Virus record (IMG/VR): IMGVR_UViG_3300042476_000766
Location: 1 to 61,266 of that record
Direction: 5' to 3' (one strand)
Length of the DNA: 61,266 bases
Source of the DNA: a virus
Positions 28,083-35,415 of this stretch are shown piece after piece. Position numbers and translations under genes: made by a program. Position 1 is the stretch's first letter; every line of letters starts with the position of its first letter. The notes under the pieces are model-generated. The model was not told the origin of the DNA. It did not search any database and saw nothing but the letters and a program-made list of their open reading frames with translations.

Positions 28083-28905
28083 TATTTTCCTCTAATACAG
28101 ACTCTGGAGTTAAAAATGGCTTATCTATTATATTATCTTCATAGGTATGGTATTCTTGTAGTTTGCTTTTACTTTTTTCAGTAGCTAATGACAAAATCTC
28201 CATTTCTCGTCCTTCTTTTTCTCTGATAGTTTCGTCTTCTAACATTCGTATTAAGCCTGTCCAGCTACTTTTCCCGTCCTCTATTCTTTTGATTCTTTGC
28301 TCTCTGGTAGCTTTTAAATCTTTACTAATCTTCTGCTGCTCATTTAATAGTTTAGTATATTCATTAGTATAGTTAGCAATACTATTTCGTGCAAAACTTA
28401 ATTGAGTTTCCATATTAGCAAGTTTGGGAATGTCTCTGTCAGTTTCTACTTTTTCATATTCTTTGTCTACTAGTTTTTGTAATTTATCAGTTTCAGCAAT
28501 ATGTCTTTTTCTTTCTTTCATACTTCGATTAATAAGAATATCTATAGTGATAAACTGTTTAATCTGAAGCTCTTCTGCTGGTAAAACGTCTTCACGAAAC
28601 TGTTTAATAAGTCCAATCCAGGTATCTTCAAAATACGCTCTTTCTCCGTTATCATCATCAAACTGTCTGGTTATTTCGGGCCAAAATGTTTTGCTGTGTA
28701 ATTTTTGTTTTAAAAATTCTTGGGTGCTTTTATCACTATCTGATATTAATAGTTTATTTTCTGTAATATATCTTTGAACAGGGGCGGTACTTCTATTTAG
28801 TGATGAAGCTATTTGTTCTACTGATAGCGAACCAAAATTTTCCCTTATATATTGTTCTTCATCTAAGCTTAATTGTCCTCTTTTTTTGGGGGCTGAATTT
28901 CCCAT
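28075..28905 (-). CDS. HTH/coiled-coil protein, candidate small terminase subunit
   Basis: 276 residues. Residues 14-50 form a helix-turn-helix (SVEQIASSLNRSTAPVQRYI). A conserved-looking Trp/acid region follows (KTFWPEITRQFDDDNGERAY), then long coiled-coil helices. DNA-binding head plus coiled coil upstream of TerL fits a small terminase, but the gmd/HNH/ERCC4 genes intervene. It could instead be a transcription regulator. It overlaps the sigma-like gene by 37 bp. Confidence 0.5.
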   Translation of the reverse strand: MGNSAPKKRGQLSLDEEQYIRENFGSLSVEQIASSLNRSTAPVQRYITENKLLISDSDKSTQEFLKQKLHSKTFWPEITRQFDDDNGERAYFEDTWIGLIKQFREDVLPAEELQIKQFITIDILINRSMKERKRHIAETDKLQKLVDKEYEKVETDRDIPKLANMETQLSFARNSIANYTNEYTKLLNEQQKISKDLKATREQRIKRIEDGKSSWTGLIRMLEDETIREKEGREMEILSLATEKSKSKLQEYHTYEDNIIDKPFLTPESVLEENNE

Positions 28906-29531
28906 TTTTTATTCTCCATTAATTGCGCAATATGTTTTTGTAGTTTTATTAGTTGTTGTTTTGGAATATTGGAGCCGTGTTTTAATTTTAAATATGACTC
29001 TCTAAATTCTGACTGAATATTTTCATCTAAAAAAGATATAATTTCTTTATTCTGAATAAAATTGGTAGAATCAGATATTTGTAAATTAGGAATGGATAAA
29101 TCTTGATCAATATGGGACGGTTGCATAATGTTCTTTTTAGCTTCGTTTCTATTGGCCCATGCTGCATAAGGGGCACAATCATCTTTGTTTAAATATTTTG
29201 AACATTGATTGGTAGAACAAGCATAATTTTTATCAAATAGTGGACATGTTATGCAAGGTTTGTCGGGCCTTTGATAGTTATTTCTTTTGAAATTAAATAG
29301 TCTATTTCTCACATGGGTCCATAAAAAGTTTTCCAAGGGGCGACTACGATCATATTTTTGCAAACCTTCCATAGCAAATATGGCGGCTTGTTGTTTCATA
29401 TCATCAAAATCATGGTATCCGAAACGAAATTTATAACCCAATCTTTTGCTAATATTATCCAATACTATTAAAAATTCATCTTCAGTAACACCATTTGGTA
29501 AAATATCTTTATTCTTTTTCTTCTTGCTCAT
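28869..29531 (-). CDS. Sigma-70 region 2-like factor (late sigma candidate) with Cys-rich insert
   Basis: 220 residues. DFDDMKQQAAIFAMEGLQKY and DRSRPLENFLWTHVRNRLFN reproduce the region 2 core-binding and -10 recognition helices, as in T4 gp55-like and small phage sigma factors. A Cys-rich loop (CITCPLFDKNYACSTNQC, residues about 93-110, plus another Cys) directly follows and may bind zinc. No clear region 4 is present. As the second gene of the late operon it could direct RNA polymerase to late promoters or act in a terminase-linked way as gp55 does. The start is fixed by a Lys-rich MSKKKKNKDI and overlap with the previous gene. Confidence 0.7.
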   Translation of the reverse strand: MSKKKKNKDILPNGVTEDEFLIVLDNISKRLGYKFRFGYHDFDDMKQQAAIFAMEGLQKYDRSRPLENFLWTHVRNRLFNFKRNNYQRPDKPCITCPLFDKNYACSTNQCSKYLNKDDCAPYAAWANRNEAKKNIMQPSHIDQDLSIPNLQISDSTNFIQNKEIISFLDENIQSEFRESYLKLKHGSNIPKQQLIKLQKHIAQLMENKKWEIQPPKKEDN

Positions 29532-29655
29532 TTATTAAACTGGCTATAGTTTTTCCTTCTGGTAATTTTAATTCTTCCTGAATATCTTCAGATAAAGATC
29601 CTGATGCTTTGACGATTAAAACGGAGTCTATTAAATTAAATTCATCGTTTTTCAT
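29509..29655 (-). CDS. 48-residue first gene of the late operon
   Basis: ATG at 29655 preceded by a strong AAGGAGATCTT ribosome site; TAA at 29509-29511. Acidic (MKNDEFNLIDSVLIVKASGS), with no recognised family. It overlaps the sigma-like gene by 23 bp and lies 35 bp after a minus-strand promoter, so it opens the leftward transcript. Confidence 0.55.
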   Translation of the reverse strand: MKNDEFNLIDSVLIVKASGSLSEDIQEELKLPEGKTIASLINEQEEKE

Positions 29656-29691
29656 AAGATCTCCTTGCGCAAAACTTATCAATACACTAAT

Positions 29692-29719
29692 ATAGTAGTG
29701 TTGATGGCTTTTTAGTCAA
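29692..29719 (-). promoter_or_regulatory. Leftward sigma-70-like promoter of the late block
   Basis: On the minus strand TTGACT (29719-29714), a 16-bp spacer and TACTAT (29697-29692). It is the only strong match I found reading leftward and lies opposite the rightward gene at 29745. Confidence 0.55.
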
Positions 29720-29744
29720 TATAAATTTATATACTGGAGGAATT

Positions 29745-29966
29745 ATGGCTAATTATAAGAAGTGGACTAGTGCAGAAACCGACTTTATTGGTAAAAATCA
29801 TAATCTAATTTGTGATGAGGTTTTAGCATCTAAGTTAAGTGAGATGACAGGACAAACTATAACAACAGCTATGGTTCGTCGTCAAAGAAGAAAATTAAGT
29901 TTAAAGAAGCCTCGTGGTCGTCCTTCCAAAATTAAAACATTTGAAGCTAATGGAGAAAATCTATAA
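29745..29966 (+). CDS. Small DNA-binding protein with AT-hook-like end
   Basis: 73 residues, preceded by TGGAGGAATT. Residues 1-50 look like a Myb/SANT-like or HTH fold (YKKWTSAETDFIGKNHNLIC; MVRRQRRKLSLKKP). The C-terminal PRGRPSK is an AT-hook core that binds the minor groove of AT-rich DNA. As the first rightward gene next to the divergent point it may regulate both blocks. It shares 1 bp with the next gene (TAATG). Confidence 0.6.
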   Translation: MANYKKWTSAETDFIGKNHNLICDEVLASKLSEMTGQTITTAMVRRQRRKLSLKKPRGRPSKIKTFEANGENL

Positions 29967-30277
29967 TGAATAAATTATTCAATAGTTTTTGTATTCTGTT
30001 GGTGGTATTTTGTAGTATGGGAGCTGGTCCATGTTGGATAAAGTATAATCATGCTACTATTCAACCAGTTCCAGTGGTAGTTTATCCACCATATTTTCTT
30101 TATGGAAATCAATATATTCCTGTTATTGTGCAGCAACAGAGGTTTGTTCCTGTGGTGGAGAATAGGATAGAGTATAGACCGGTGGTTGGCCAGTTTTTTA
30201 TGAATTATTCTCATTACTATAGTTATCCACAGAATTATGGTTATTACTATACTAATTGGAATGAATATAATTATTAA
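29966..30277 (+). CDS. Exported Tyr/Val/Pro-rich small protein
   Basis: 103 residues with a signal peptide (MNKLFNSFCILLVVFCSMGA, followed by G-P-C, a possible lipobox-like site). The mature part is made of Val/Pro and Tyr repeats (PVVVYPPYFLYGNQYIPVIV; YYSYPQNYGYYYTNW) with no catalytic motif. It resembles small Tyr-rich envelope proteins of planctomycetes. A terminator follows 33 bp later. Function unknown; an envelope-modifying role during infection is a guess. Confidence 0.6.
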   Translation: MNKLFNSFCILLVVFCSMGAGPCWIKYNHATIQPVPVVVYPPYFLYGNQYIPVIVQQQRFVPVVENRIEYRPVVGQFFMNYSHYYSYPQNYGYYYTNWNEYNY

Positions 30278-30309
30278 TCTATAACAATAAACTAGCACAA
30301 TAAGAAAAG

Positions 30310-30340
30310 GAGACAAGCAGAAGTGTTTGTCTCTTTTTTT
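30310..30340 (+). terminator. Rho-independent terminator
   Basis: GAGACAA, nine- to ten-base loop, TTGTCTC (30310-30333) followed by TTTTTTT. It ends the 29745-30277 transcript ahead of the subtilase promoter. Confidence 0.85.
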
Positions 30341-30350
30341 ATACACACCC

Positions 30351-30378
30351 TTGATCTTGTGGCGACGCCGGGTATAAA
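30351..30378 (+). promoter_or_regulatory. Promoter of the subtilase gene
   Basis: TTGATC, 16-bp spacer, TATAAA. A purine-rich GAAAGGA ribosome site lies at 30410-30416 before the ATG at 30423. Confidence 0.6.
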
Positions 30379-30422
30379 CCACTATATGTTGTGACTGGAT
30401 TCTCAACCCGAAAGGACTCGAT

Positions 30423-31634
30423 ATGAAACAACACGTTTTATCCTTAGAGAACCTAGAATCTAGAACTGTTTTGTCTAGTGTGGTAGCAATCGTTGATAGT
30501 GGTGCAGATATTAGTCATCCTTATCTGTCTGATAGATTGTGGACCAATCCTGGAGAGATTGCTGGCGATAATGTTGATAATGATAATAATGGATATGTTG
30601 ATGATATTCATGGGTGGAATTTTGTAGATAATAATAATAATGTGAGTGATGGGTATGGTCATGGTACAGCTGTAGCAGGATTAATTGTTTCAAATAATAC
30701 TAGTAGTATCATGGTGTTGAGATTTCAAAATAATCAGGGACTGGGATTTACTGGAGAAGCTATAAAAGCTATAGAATATGCGACATTAATGAAAAAAGAA
30801 TATGGAGTTAATGTGAGTGCTATTAATGCTAGTTGGGGTGGGGGATTAGGATATTCTAGTTTATTGTATGCTGCTATCAATAATGCTGGAATTAATGATA
30901 TAGCTTTTGTGGTTGCTGCTGGTAATAGTGGCTCTGATACTGATGCTGTTCCACGATATCCTGGATCTTATGATAGCTCTAATATTATTAATGTTGCGGC
31001 GGTGACTGATCAGAATTATTTGACCTCATATTCTAATTATGGAAAAAAGAGTGTAGATTTGGGGGCTCCTGCTAATGGGGTAAATACTACTTTTCCTAAT
31101 AATACTTATAGATATTTTGCTGGTACTAGTGCTGCTGCTCCTAGAGTATCTAGTGCTGTGGGATATTTAAAATCTCAGAATCCTTCATGGAATATTGATG
31201 AAGTTAAAAGTTATATATTTAGTACTGTAGAAAAAAATAATAGTTTAGCAGATAGGTCGGTAAGTGGTGGGGTCTTGAATAAGAGTCTGGTTTTTAATGT
31301 TTCACAACCCATAAAGACTCCGGTTTCTATTAGTATGCCGGTGATTAGTACTCCTATAGGAAATGTGGAAATTTTATCCTTAAAAAGAATTAAGGGATGG
31401 GCTTTTAGTGAAAATAGGGGAAACAAGTCTGTGGTGGTTAGTGTGGTTATAAATGATGTGGTGGTAAAAAGTGGTACTGCTAATGGTTATAGGGGGGATT
31501 TGAGAAAAGTTTTAGGTTCTAGTTACCATGGATTTAATATGAAGCTAGCTCCTAGGTGGTTTAAGAGCGGGGAGAATAGTGTTAGGGTGGTTGTGGACGG
31601 TAACTCTATATGGAGTGGTAAAGTTTATAAATAG
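30423..31634 (+). CDS. Subtilisin-like serine protease (S8) with planctomycete-type N-terminal signature
   Basis: 403 residues. The catalytic triad is intact: Asp in AIVDSGADISHP (about 24), His in GYGHGTAVAGLI (about 80) and Ser in FAGTSAAAPRVSSA (about 240), with the oxyanion Asn in VAAGNSGSD. The first 20 residues (MKQHVLSLENLESRTVLSSV) match the LE-x-R-x-x-L-S pattern of the LEPR-XLL signature of planctomycete exported proteins, instead of an ordinary signal peptide or propeptide. A C-terminal ~85-residue beta domain (IKGWAFSENRGNK ... YHGFNMKLAPRWF) resembles cell-surface add-on domains. It lies between a terminator and promoter on one side and repeat modules on the other, as an independent gene. 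Possible roles are superinfection or envelope remodelling and lysis; none is proven. Confidence 0.9.
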   Translation: MKQHVLSLENLESRTVLSSVVAIVDSGADISHPYLSDRLWTNPGEIAGDNVDNDNNGYVDDIHGWNFVDNNNNVSDGYGHGTAVAGLIVSNNTSSIMVLRFQNNQGLGFTGEAIKAIEYATLMKKEYGVNVSAINASWGGGLGYSSLLYAAINNAGINDIAFVVAAGNSGSDTDAVPRYPGSYDSSNIINVAAVTDQNYLTSYSNYGKKSVDLGAPANGVNTTFPNNTYRYFAGTSAAAPRVSSAVGYLKSQNPSWNIDEVKSYIFSTVEKNNSLADRSVSGGVLNKSLVFNVSQPIKTPVSISMPVISTPIGNVEILSLKRIKGWAFSENRGNKSVVVSVVINDVVVKSGTANGYRGDLRKVLGSSYHGFNMKLAPRWFKSGENSVRVVVDGNSIWSGKVYK

Positions 31635-31745
31635 TGGCTATTAAACTGGCTAATTATTTTATAGGGCCTGGACTATGTATGGACCACCCCAGGATTTGCG
31701 GAAATTCTGATGATATGATAAGTAAAACAAAAAAACCCCCTCTTC

Positions 31746-31838
31746 CCTAAACCTATGTGGCATAACAACTTAGGATCATTATACTCCGCAAAATTTTATG
31801 TAACTCCTTATGCCACAAGGATTTATGATGATTTTTGA
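31746..31838 (+). repeat. Double-hairpin element, copy 1 (degenerate)
   Basis: Left arm pair CCTAA...TTAGG (31746-31774) and a right arm with GTAACTCCTTATGCCACAAGG; the central GC palindrome is lost and AT-rich. With its leader and promoter it fills most of the 31635-31976 gap after the subtilase; 31635-31745 shows nothing else I can name. Confidence 0.55.
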
Positions 31839-31910
31839 CGCAAAGACCGTGCTGCAAAAATTTTTCTCATTTGGCATGAAATTATATTCGAAAAATTGCA
31901 AAGATTTCTC

Positions 31911-31938
31911 TTGAAAGCGTCGATAAATACTGTATAAT
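31911..31938 (+). promoter_or_regulatory. Promoter for the 31977 gene
   Basis: TTGAAA, 16-bp spacer containing GTCGATAAATACT, TATAAT. The preceding 60 bp (TTTGGCATGAAATTATATT and following) recur before four other promoters. Confidence 0.75.
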
Positions 31939-31976
31939 TAAAGCACAAAGAGAACGATAACGCAAAGGACAAGAAA

Positions 31977-32192
31977 ATGAACAACAACGAAATCAAGCTG
32001 GGAGATGTGGTGGTGTGGAACTTTGTGTTTGACGTTCCGGAAGAGGATGGTGTTGTTGTAGGGTTGGACGGGGATAAAGTTCAAGTTGAGTATGTTGGAT
32101 ACATAATTGGTGGTGGTTCTAAGGTATGTCGGGAATGGCTGAACGTTGACGAAATCATGCTGGAATCGGAATACAATTCGCAGGTTTTCTAA
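31977..32192 (+). CDS. 71-residue SH3-like small protein
   Basis: Preceded by AAAGGACAAGAAA. The pattern (IKLGDVVVWNFVFDVPEEDG, VVVGLDGDKVQVEYVG) is that of a small SH3/KOW-type beta barrel, here without a recognised partner. First gene of the repeat-module region. Function unknown. Confidence 0.55.
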   Translation: MNNNEIKLGDVVVWNFVFDVPEEDGVVVGLDGDKVQVEYVGYIIGGGSKVCREWLNVDEIMLESEYNSQVF

Positions 32193-32196
32193 GGTA

Positions 32197-32226
32197 TTGA
32201 CAAACACTTAGCCGATAAACTATAAT
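32197..32226 (+). promoter_or_regulatory. Promoter for the 32257 gene
   Basis: TTGACA, 18-bp spacer with GCCGATAAAC, TATAAT. Confidence 0.75.
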
Positions 32227-32256
32227 AGAATCAACACAAGAGAAAAAGGAAAAGAA

Positions 32257-32406
32257 ATGACCATTCAAGTACAACACACCATTCGCCGCCTAGTTGCACA
32301 TCATGGATATTCCGCAACATTTGTTCAGCATATGGGCGAAGGCATTAGCCTCTATAGCATTGGTGGAATTATGTATCGTATTCGTGGCGATGGTACGATT
32401 CTCTAA
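32257..32406 (+). CDS. 49-residue small protein
   Basis: ATG after GAGAAAAAGGAAAAGAA. His-rich N-terminus (VQHTIRRLVAHHGYSATFVQ) followed by a short beta hairpin (YSIGGIMYRIRGDGTIL). It ends 3 bp before the next repeat copy. No family recognised. Confidence 0.5.
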   Translation: MTIQVQHTIRRLVAHHGYSATFVQHMGEGISLYSIGGIMYRIRGDGTIL

Positions 32407-32409
32407 AAC

Positions 32410-32500
32410 TTGACGTAAACTCTTACTGCTAAACGACTTACGACGAACGCGGCCGCAAAAATTTGCTGTAAGTACTTACCATATATAGACTTAGGGCTAA
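32410..32500 (+). repeat. Double-hairpin element, copy 2
   Basis: Left arm pair GACGTAAA...CTTACGAC, core palindrome GCGGCCGC at 32449-32456, right arm pair TGTAAGTACTTAC...GACTTAGG. Follows the 32257 gene. Confidence 0.75.
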
Positions 32501-32571
32501 TATAATGTTTAAGAGAAAATATTCTTTTGTTTTGGCATGAAATTATATTTGAAAAATTCCAAAAATTTCGC

Positions 32572-32599
32572 TTGCAACCTAAAGAATACTCTGTATAAT
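32572..32599 (+). promoter_or_regulatory. Promoter for the 32638 gene
   Basis: TTGCAA, 16-bp spacer, TATAAT, with the shared TTTGGCATGAAATTATATTT leader 40 bp upstream. Confidence 0.7.
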
Positions 32600-32637
32600 G
32601 TCGATATAAGAGAAAAGGGAACGATAAAGAAAAGGGA

Positions 32638-32865
32638 ATGAAAATGATCACGCTGAACACTGTTGCTGAACTGACCAACTTCCTGAACAACAACGATATG
32701 CCCTCTCTGGTTGGAGAGGTTGTTTTCGCTGGTGATCTTCTCAGCCATGTTCGATCTCTCAACAATGCCATCAGTATCGACGAGGAAATCGGGTTTTGCG
32801 ATGATGGTGGGGAGATTGTGATTGACGATAACGGTAACGTTGTGAGCGATATGTATCTTCCGTAA
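32638..32865 (+). CDS. 75-residue acidic small protein
   Basis: Starts MKMITLNTVAELTNFLNNND; an ATG two codons on is equally possible. The acidic C-terminal part ends in EIVIDDNGNVVSDMYLP, which reads as a beta hairpin. Lies between two promoters with AG-rich ribosome sites. Function unknown. Confidence 0.5.
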   Translation: MKMITLNTVAELTNFLNNNDMPSLVGEVVFAGDLLSHVRSLNNAISIDEEIGFCDDGGEIVIDDNGNVVSDMYLP

Positions 32866-32870
32866 GGGTA

Positions 32871-32898
32871 TTGACAAGCAAAAATTGATAGGTATAAT
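32871..32898 (+). promoter_or_regulatory. Promoter for the 32924 gene
   Basis: TTGACA, 16-bp spacer, TATAAT. Confidence 0.75.
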
Positions 32899-32923
32899 AG
32901 GAAGAAAGAAAGAGAGAAAGAAA

Positions 32924-33073
32924 ATGCAGTTTGCTCTTGGTGATAAGGTGAAGGTTGACGGTAGGCTTGGACAGATCATTCTCTGGCATTTCGATGAGGG
33001 GAATATCTGGCACGTTGAGATTGACGGGGATGAGTATGAGTGCTACGATGAGGATATGGAATTGATTTCCTAA
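32924..33073 (+). CDS. 49-residue SH3-like small protein
   Basis: An in-frame ATG at 32885 overlaps the -10 box, so the ATG at 32924 after GAAAGAGAGAAAGAAA is chosen. FALGDKVKVDGRLGQIILWH and the GDEYECYDEDMELIS end suggest a small SH3-like barrel related in style to the proteins at 31977 and 35470. Function unknown. Confidence 0.55.
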   Translation: MQFALGDKVKVDGRLGQIILWHFDEGNIWHVEIDGDEYECYDEDMELIS

Positions 33074-33086
33074 AGAGGTAATAAGA

Positions 33087-33209
33087 ATGTTTCTCACGTT
33101 TGACGATTTTTTGTTGTTGGGTGGTTTGCTCAGTTTTTGTGCTTTTATCACCTATACTGTGCATGAGGTGGGTAACGCTATCCGTTCTATGCTGGACATG
33201 GACAACTAA
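33087..33209 (+). CDS. 40-residue membrane microprotein
   Basis: ATG after AAAGAGGTAATAAGA, TAA at 33207. One hydrophobic helix (FLLLGGLLSFCAFITY) with an acidic/basic C-terminal tail. It follows the SH3-like gene by 13 bp in the same transcript. Function unknown. Confidence 0.45.
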   Translation: MFLTFDDFLLLGGLLSFCAFITYTVHEVGNAIRSMLDMDN

Positions 33210-33224
33210 GCAAAGGAAAAGAAG

Positions 33225-33521
33225 ATGAATCACTGTGAAGCTGTTAAGATGGTGAAGGGAAAGGGTAATAAGAATACCCGTAAGGTGGGCAACAATACCT
33301 ATGCGGAAATTCTTCCTGATGGTAGCGTGGGCATTATGCTACATAGTACCTATGTTGTTAAAATTCATCCCGACAATAGTGCTACCCTCAATACTGGGGG
33401 ATGGTATACTAGCACCACGAAGGATCGAATCAACAAGTATTCGCCCGTGCGTGTGTATCAAAAAAGGGGTGAATGGTATCTGAACAACGGTACACCATAT
33501 GAGGATGGTATGGTGGTGTGA
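33225..33521 (+). CDS. Conserved small phage protein (TGGWYTSTTKxRIN type)
   Basis: 98 residues, basic. KNTRKVGNNTYAEILPDGSV and LNTGGWYTSTTKDRINKYSP recall a small protein widespread in phages of unrelated hosts; I know no function for it. Beta-rich, no membrane segment. Closed 28 bp later by repeat copy 3. Confidence 0.65.
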   Translation: MNHCEAVKMVKGKGNKNTRKVGNNTYAEILPDGSVGIMLHSTYVVKIHPDNSATLNTGGWYTSTTKDRINKYSPVRVYQKRGEWYLNNGTPYEDGMVV

Positions 33522-33548
33522 ACATCTGTACGCTACTATACAAAAAAT

Positions 33549-33640
33549 AGACGTAAAGCCTTGACCCTAAACGACTTAGGGCGAGGCGGGCCGGCCCGGC
33601 TCGACGTAAGTACTTATGCCACAAGGGTTTATGGCAAGTT
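33549..33640 (+). repeat. Double-hairpin element, copy 3
   Basis: Left arm GACGTAAAGCCTTG...GACTTAGGGC, core GGGCCGGCCC (33588-33597), right arm GACGTAAGTACTTATGCCACAAGG. One of the most GC-rich cores. Confidence 0.8.
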
Positions 33641-33715
33641 TTGACGCAAGTGCTGTGCCACAAAATATTTTCTCATTTGGCATGAAATTATATTTGAAAT
33701 TTCTCAAGATTTTGC

Positions 33716-33743
33716 TTGAAAGCGTCGAATATATCTGTATAAT
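33716..33743 (+). promoter_or_regulatory. Promoter for the 33764 gene
   Basis: TTGAAA, 16-bp spacer with GCGTCGAATATA, TATAAT; shares the TTTGGCATGAAATTATATTT leader. Confidence 0.75.
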
Positions 33744-33763
33744 GAAAGCACAGGAGAAAAACG

Positions 33764-33937
33764 ATGGAAAAGATGATTGACGAAAACGGCGAAGAATGGG
33801 TCGTGGGTTATGGAGAGGATGACGTTATGGATTTCGACGATTATTCGTGGGATCCGATCATGGGTGATGCCGATGAGCACATCGAAACGGACGATGAGTG
33901 GCTGGACGATTTTCAGGGTGAAGAAGAATTTGCTTGA
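33764..33937 (+). CDS. 57-residue highly acidic protein
   Basis: About 40% Asp/Glu (GEEWVVGYGEDDVMDFDDYS; HIETDDEWLDDFQGEEEFA) with scattered aromatics. The CAGGAGAAAAACG site supports the start. Charge and size are like DNA-mimic inhibitors, but composition alone does not prove that. Confidence 0.5.
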   Translation: MEKMIDENGEEWVVGYGEDDVMDFDDYSWDPIMGDADEHIETDDEWLDDFQGEEEFA

Positions 33938-33949
33938 AAGGAAAATGGT

Positions 33950-34021
33950 ATGCTAGGGGCTATCCTGTTCGTGCTTTCATACATTGGACTTTTTTACGTT
34001 TGCGTGACTTGCAAGGAATAA
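33950..34021 (+). CDS. 23-residue membrane micropeptide
   Basis: ATG after GAAAGGAAAATGGT; MLGAILFVLSYIGLFYVCVT is a single transmembrane helix with a CKE end. The ribosome site and the next gene 12 bp downstream support it, but it is very short. Confidence 0.35.
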   Translation: MLGAILFVLSYIGLFYVCVTCKE

Positions 34022-34033
34022 AAAGGTATAAGA

Positions 34034-34183
34034 ATGAAAAACTGGATCTGCTACAATTTGTTTGGTGAGCATCCCGATGATGTGGACGCTTTCGGAATGA
34101 TTAGTGGCTTGGGTATTCAAGCGTTTCTAATCGGTTGGGCCGTCTATCTTTTTGTTTACGTTCCCTTCTTTTACTTTGGATGA
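34034..34183 (+). CDS. 49-residue membrane microprotein
   Basis: ATG after AAAAGGTATAAGA. A short soluble start (MKNWICYNLFGEHPDDVDAF) precedes a C-terminal transmembrane helix (IQAFLIGWAVYLFVYVPFFY). The next gene begins 3 bp after its stop. Function unknown. Confidence 0.45.
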   Translation: MKNWICYNLFGEHPDDVDAFGMISGLGIQAFLIGWAVYLFVYVPFFYFG

Positions 34184-34186
34184 AAA

Positions 34187-34363
34187 ATGAATATCTCTCA
34201 ACTAAGCAAATGTACAGTACAAACCGCTTTAAGGATTGAGCAAATTCGTTTGCAATATGCTTTGAGCGAATCGGATAAAGAAAATATTAAAAATAGTATT
34301 AAGGAATTGTGTGCTGAACTACTGTATAGGTGGAAAAACGAGTTGCAAAACCTTAGCCCATAA
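34187..34363 (+). CDS. 58-residue helical small protein
   Basis: Predicted all-helical (TVQTALRIEQIRLQYALSES; SIKELCAELLYRWKNELQNL). Its last codons and TAA lie inside repeat copy 4, whose left hairpin supplies the stop. Function unknown. Confidence 0.5.
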   Translation: MNISQLSKCTVQTALRIEQIRLQYALSESDKENIKNSIKELCAELLYRWKNELQNLSP

Positions 34364-34440
34364 GGAGTTACGACAAATTTTCGCCGCAAAATTTTCCCTA
34401 AGTACTTATGTACCAATAACTTACGATAAGTTTTGACGCA
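34345..34440 (+). repeat. Double-hairpin element, copy 4
   Basis: Left arm CCTTAGCCCATAAGGAGTTACGAC, a weak core, right arm CTAAGTACTTATG...AACTTACGA. The left half is also the 3' end of the 34187 gene. Confidence 0.65.
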
Positions 34441-34531
34441 TATCGTATGCCAAAGCAAAATATTCTTTTTTGGCACGATATTCGCTGTGAGAAACCTTAC
34501 GACATTGTAAGGAAACTACCAAAGATTTCGC

Positions 34532-34559
34532 TTGAAACCCAAAGAAAACTCTGTATAAT
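34532..34559 (+). promoter_or_regulatory. Promoter for the 34589 gene
   Basis: TTGAAA, 16-bp spacer, TATAAT. Confidence 0.75.
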
Positions 34560-34588
34560 GTCGGTATAAGAAGAAAGAGAGAAAGAAA

Positions 34589-34918
34589 ATGAAAACCAAG
34601 TTCCCTATCGTCGAAAACGCCAAGCGTCAAGCCAGACTGTGCTTCCTCGGGATTGCGATTCCTCACCAACCGTCCCTTGCGGATGGGGTGTATGGCCCGA
34701 TCCGTAGTGAGAAGGTGCTGAAGTTCAATCGCAAAGCCCTAAAGAATCTGGGCAAGATTCGCAAGGAAAAGGCTGATCCCCGCCTTGTTGGGGGTGAGGA
34801 TCGCATGATTGTAAAGGTTGGCAAGCCGGGTTCGGCCGAAAGGGTTGCTGCTCTGGAGTCGCAATATGCCGCGATTCTTGCTTGTGGAGAGGAAGTATCC
34901 CCCTTTTCGGAGGGGTGA
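34589..34918 (+). CDS. 109-residue basic protein, function unknown
   Basis: Lys/Arg-rich N-terminus (MKTKFPIVENAKRQARLCFL), a central basic helix (FNRKALKNLGKIRKEKADPR) and an Ala-rich C-terminal helix ending SPFSEG. The promoter and AGAAAGAGAGAAAGAAA site fix the start. Could bind nucleic acid by charge; no known family. Confidence 0.55.
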   Translation: MKTKFPIVENAKRQARLCFLGIAIPHQPSLADGVYGPIRSEKVLKFNRKALKNLGKIRKEKADPRLVGGEDRMIVKVGKPGSAERVAALESQYAAILACGEEVSPFSEG

Positions 34919-34943
34919 TCTTCTGTACACTGTACAAAAAACT

Positions 34944-35033
34944 CGACGTAAAGCCTTGCAGCATAAGGACTTACGGCGAATTTTTGCGGCCGAGCTTGAC
35001 GTAAGTACTTATATACCAACGACTTACGTTCAA
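34944..35033 (+). repeat. Double-hairpin element, copy 5
   Basis: Left arm GACGTAAAGCCTT...AAGGACTTACG, core GCGGCC (34986-34991), right arm GACGTAAGTACTTAT...CGACTTACGT. Both arms keep the CGTAA/TTACG pairing. Confidence 0.8.
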
Positions 35034-35144
35034 TGCTTATATATTAGGCGTTTCTGCCTATATTCTGATCACTAGCAAATCCTGTGCCAAACTTGCTTCT
35101 CCAACCTTACAGCATTGTAAGGAAACTTTTTCTGATCTAGGCTA

Positions 35145-35173
35145 TTGACATTGGACGATAATACTGGTATAAT
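35145..35173 (+). promoter_or_regulatory. Promoter for the 35203 gene
   Basis: TTGACA, 17-bp spacer with GGACGATAATACT, TATAAT. Confidence 0.8.
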
Positions 35174-35202
35174 GATAGCACAAGAAAGAAAGAGAGAGAA
35201 AG

Positions 35203-35409
35203 ATGAATAGCAATATGATTGCAAAAGAGTTGAAGAAGTTGGGCTATACGCTGAAGAAGACTTCGGACATCGAAGCCCGTTGGATGGTCAGTTCTGACGT
35301 TCTCACCTACCATTGGGATTTCAAGGATTTGAAGGGTGTTCAGCGGTTCATGACCGATGAGCGAGCGTTGTATCGATATGCCAAAGCGAACGGTGCGACC
35401 ACCCGATAG
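35203..35409 (+). CDS. 68-residue small protein, function unknown
   Basis: Basic N-terminal helix (MNSNMIAKELKKLGYTLKKT) then mixed alpha/beta ending YRYAKANGATTR. Typical AG-rich ribosome site; the next promoter starts 7 bp after the stop. No family recognised. Confidence 0.5.
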   Translation: MNSNMIAKELKKLGYTLKKTSDIEARWMVSSDVLTYHWDFKDLKGVQRFMTDERALYRYAKANGATTR

Positions 35410-35415
35410 TGGGGG

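Noticed and set aside
34663-35019. Minus-strand ORFs across the small-gene region (for example 34663-35019, 37693-38475)
   Set aside because: They run antisense to promoters and to genes with ribosome sites; composition is that of reverse-complement shadows.
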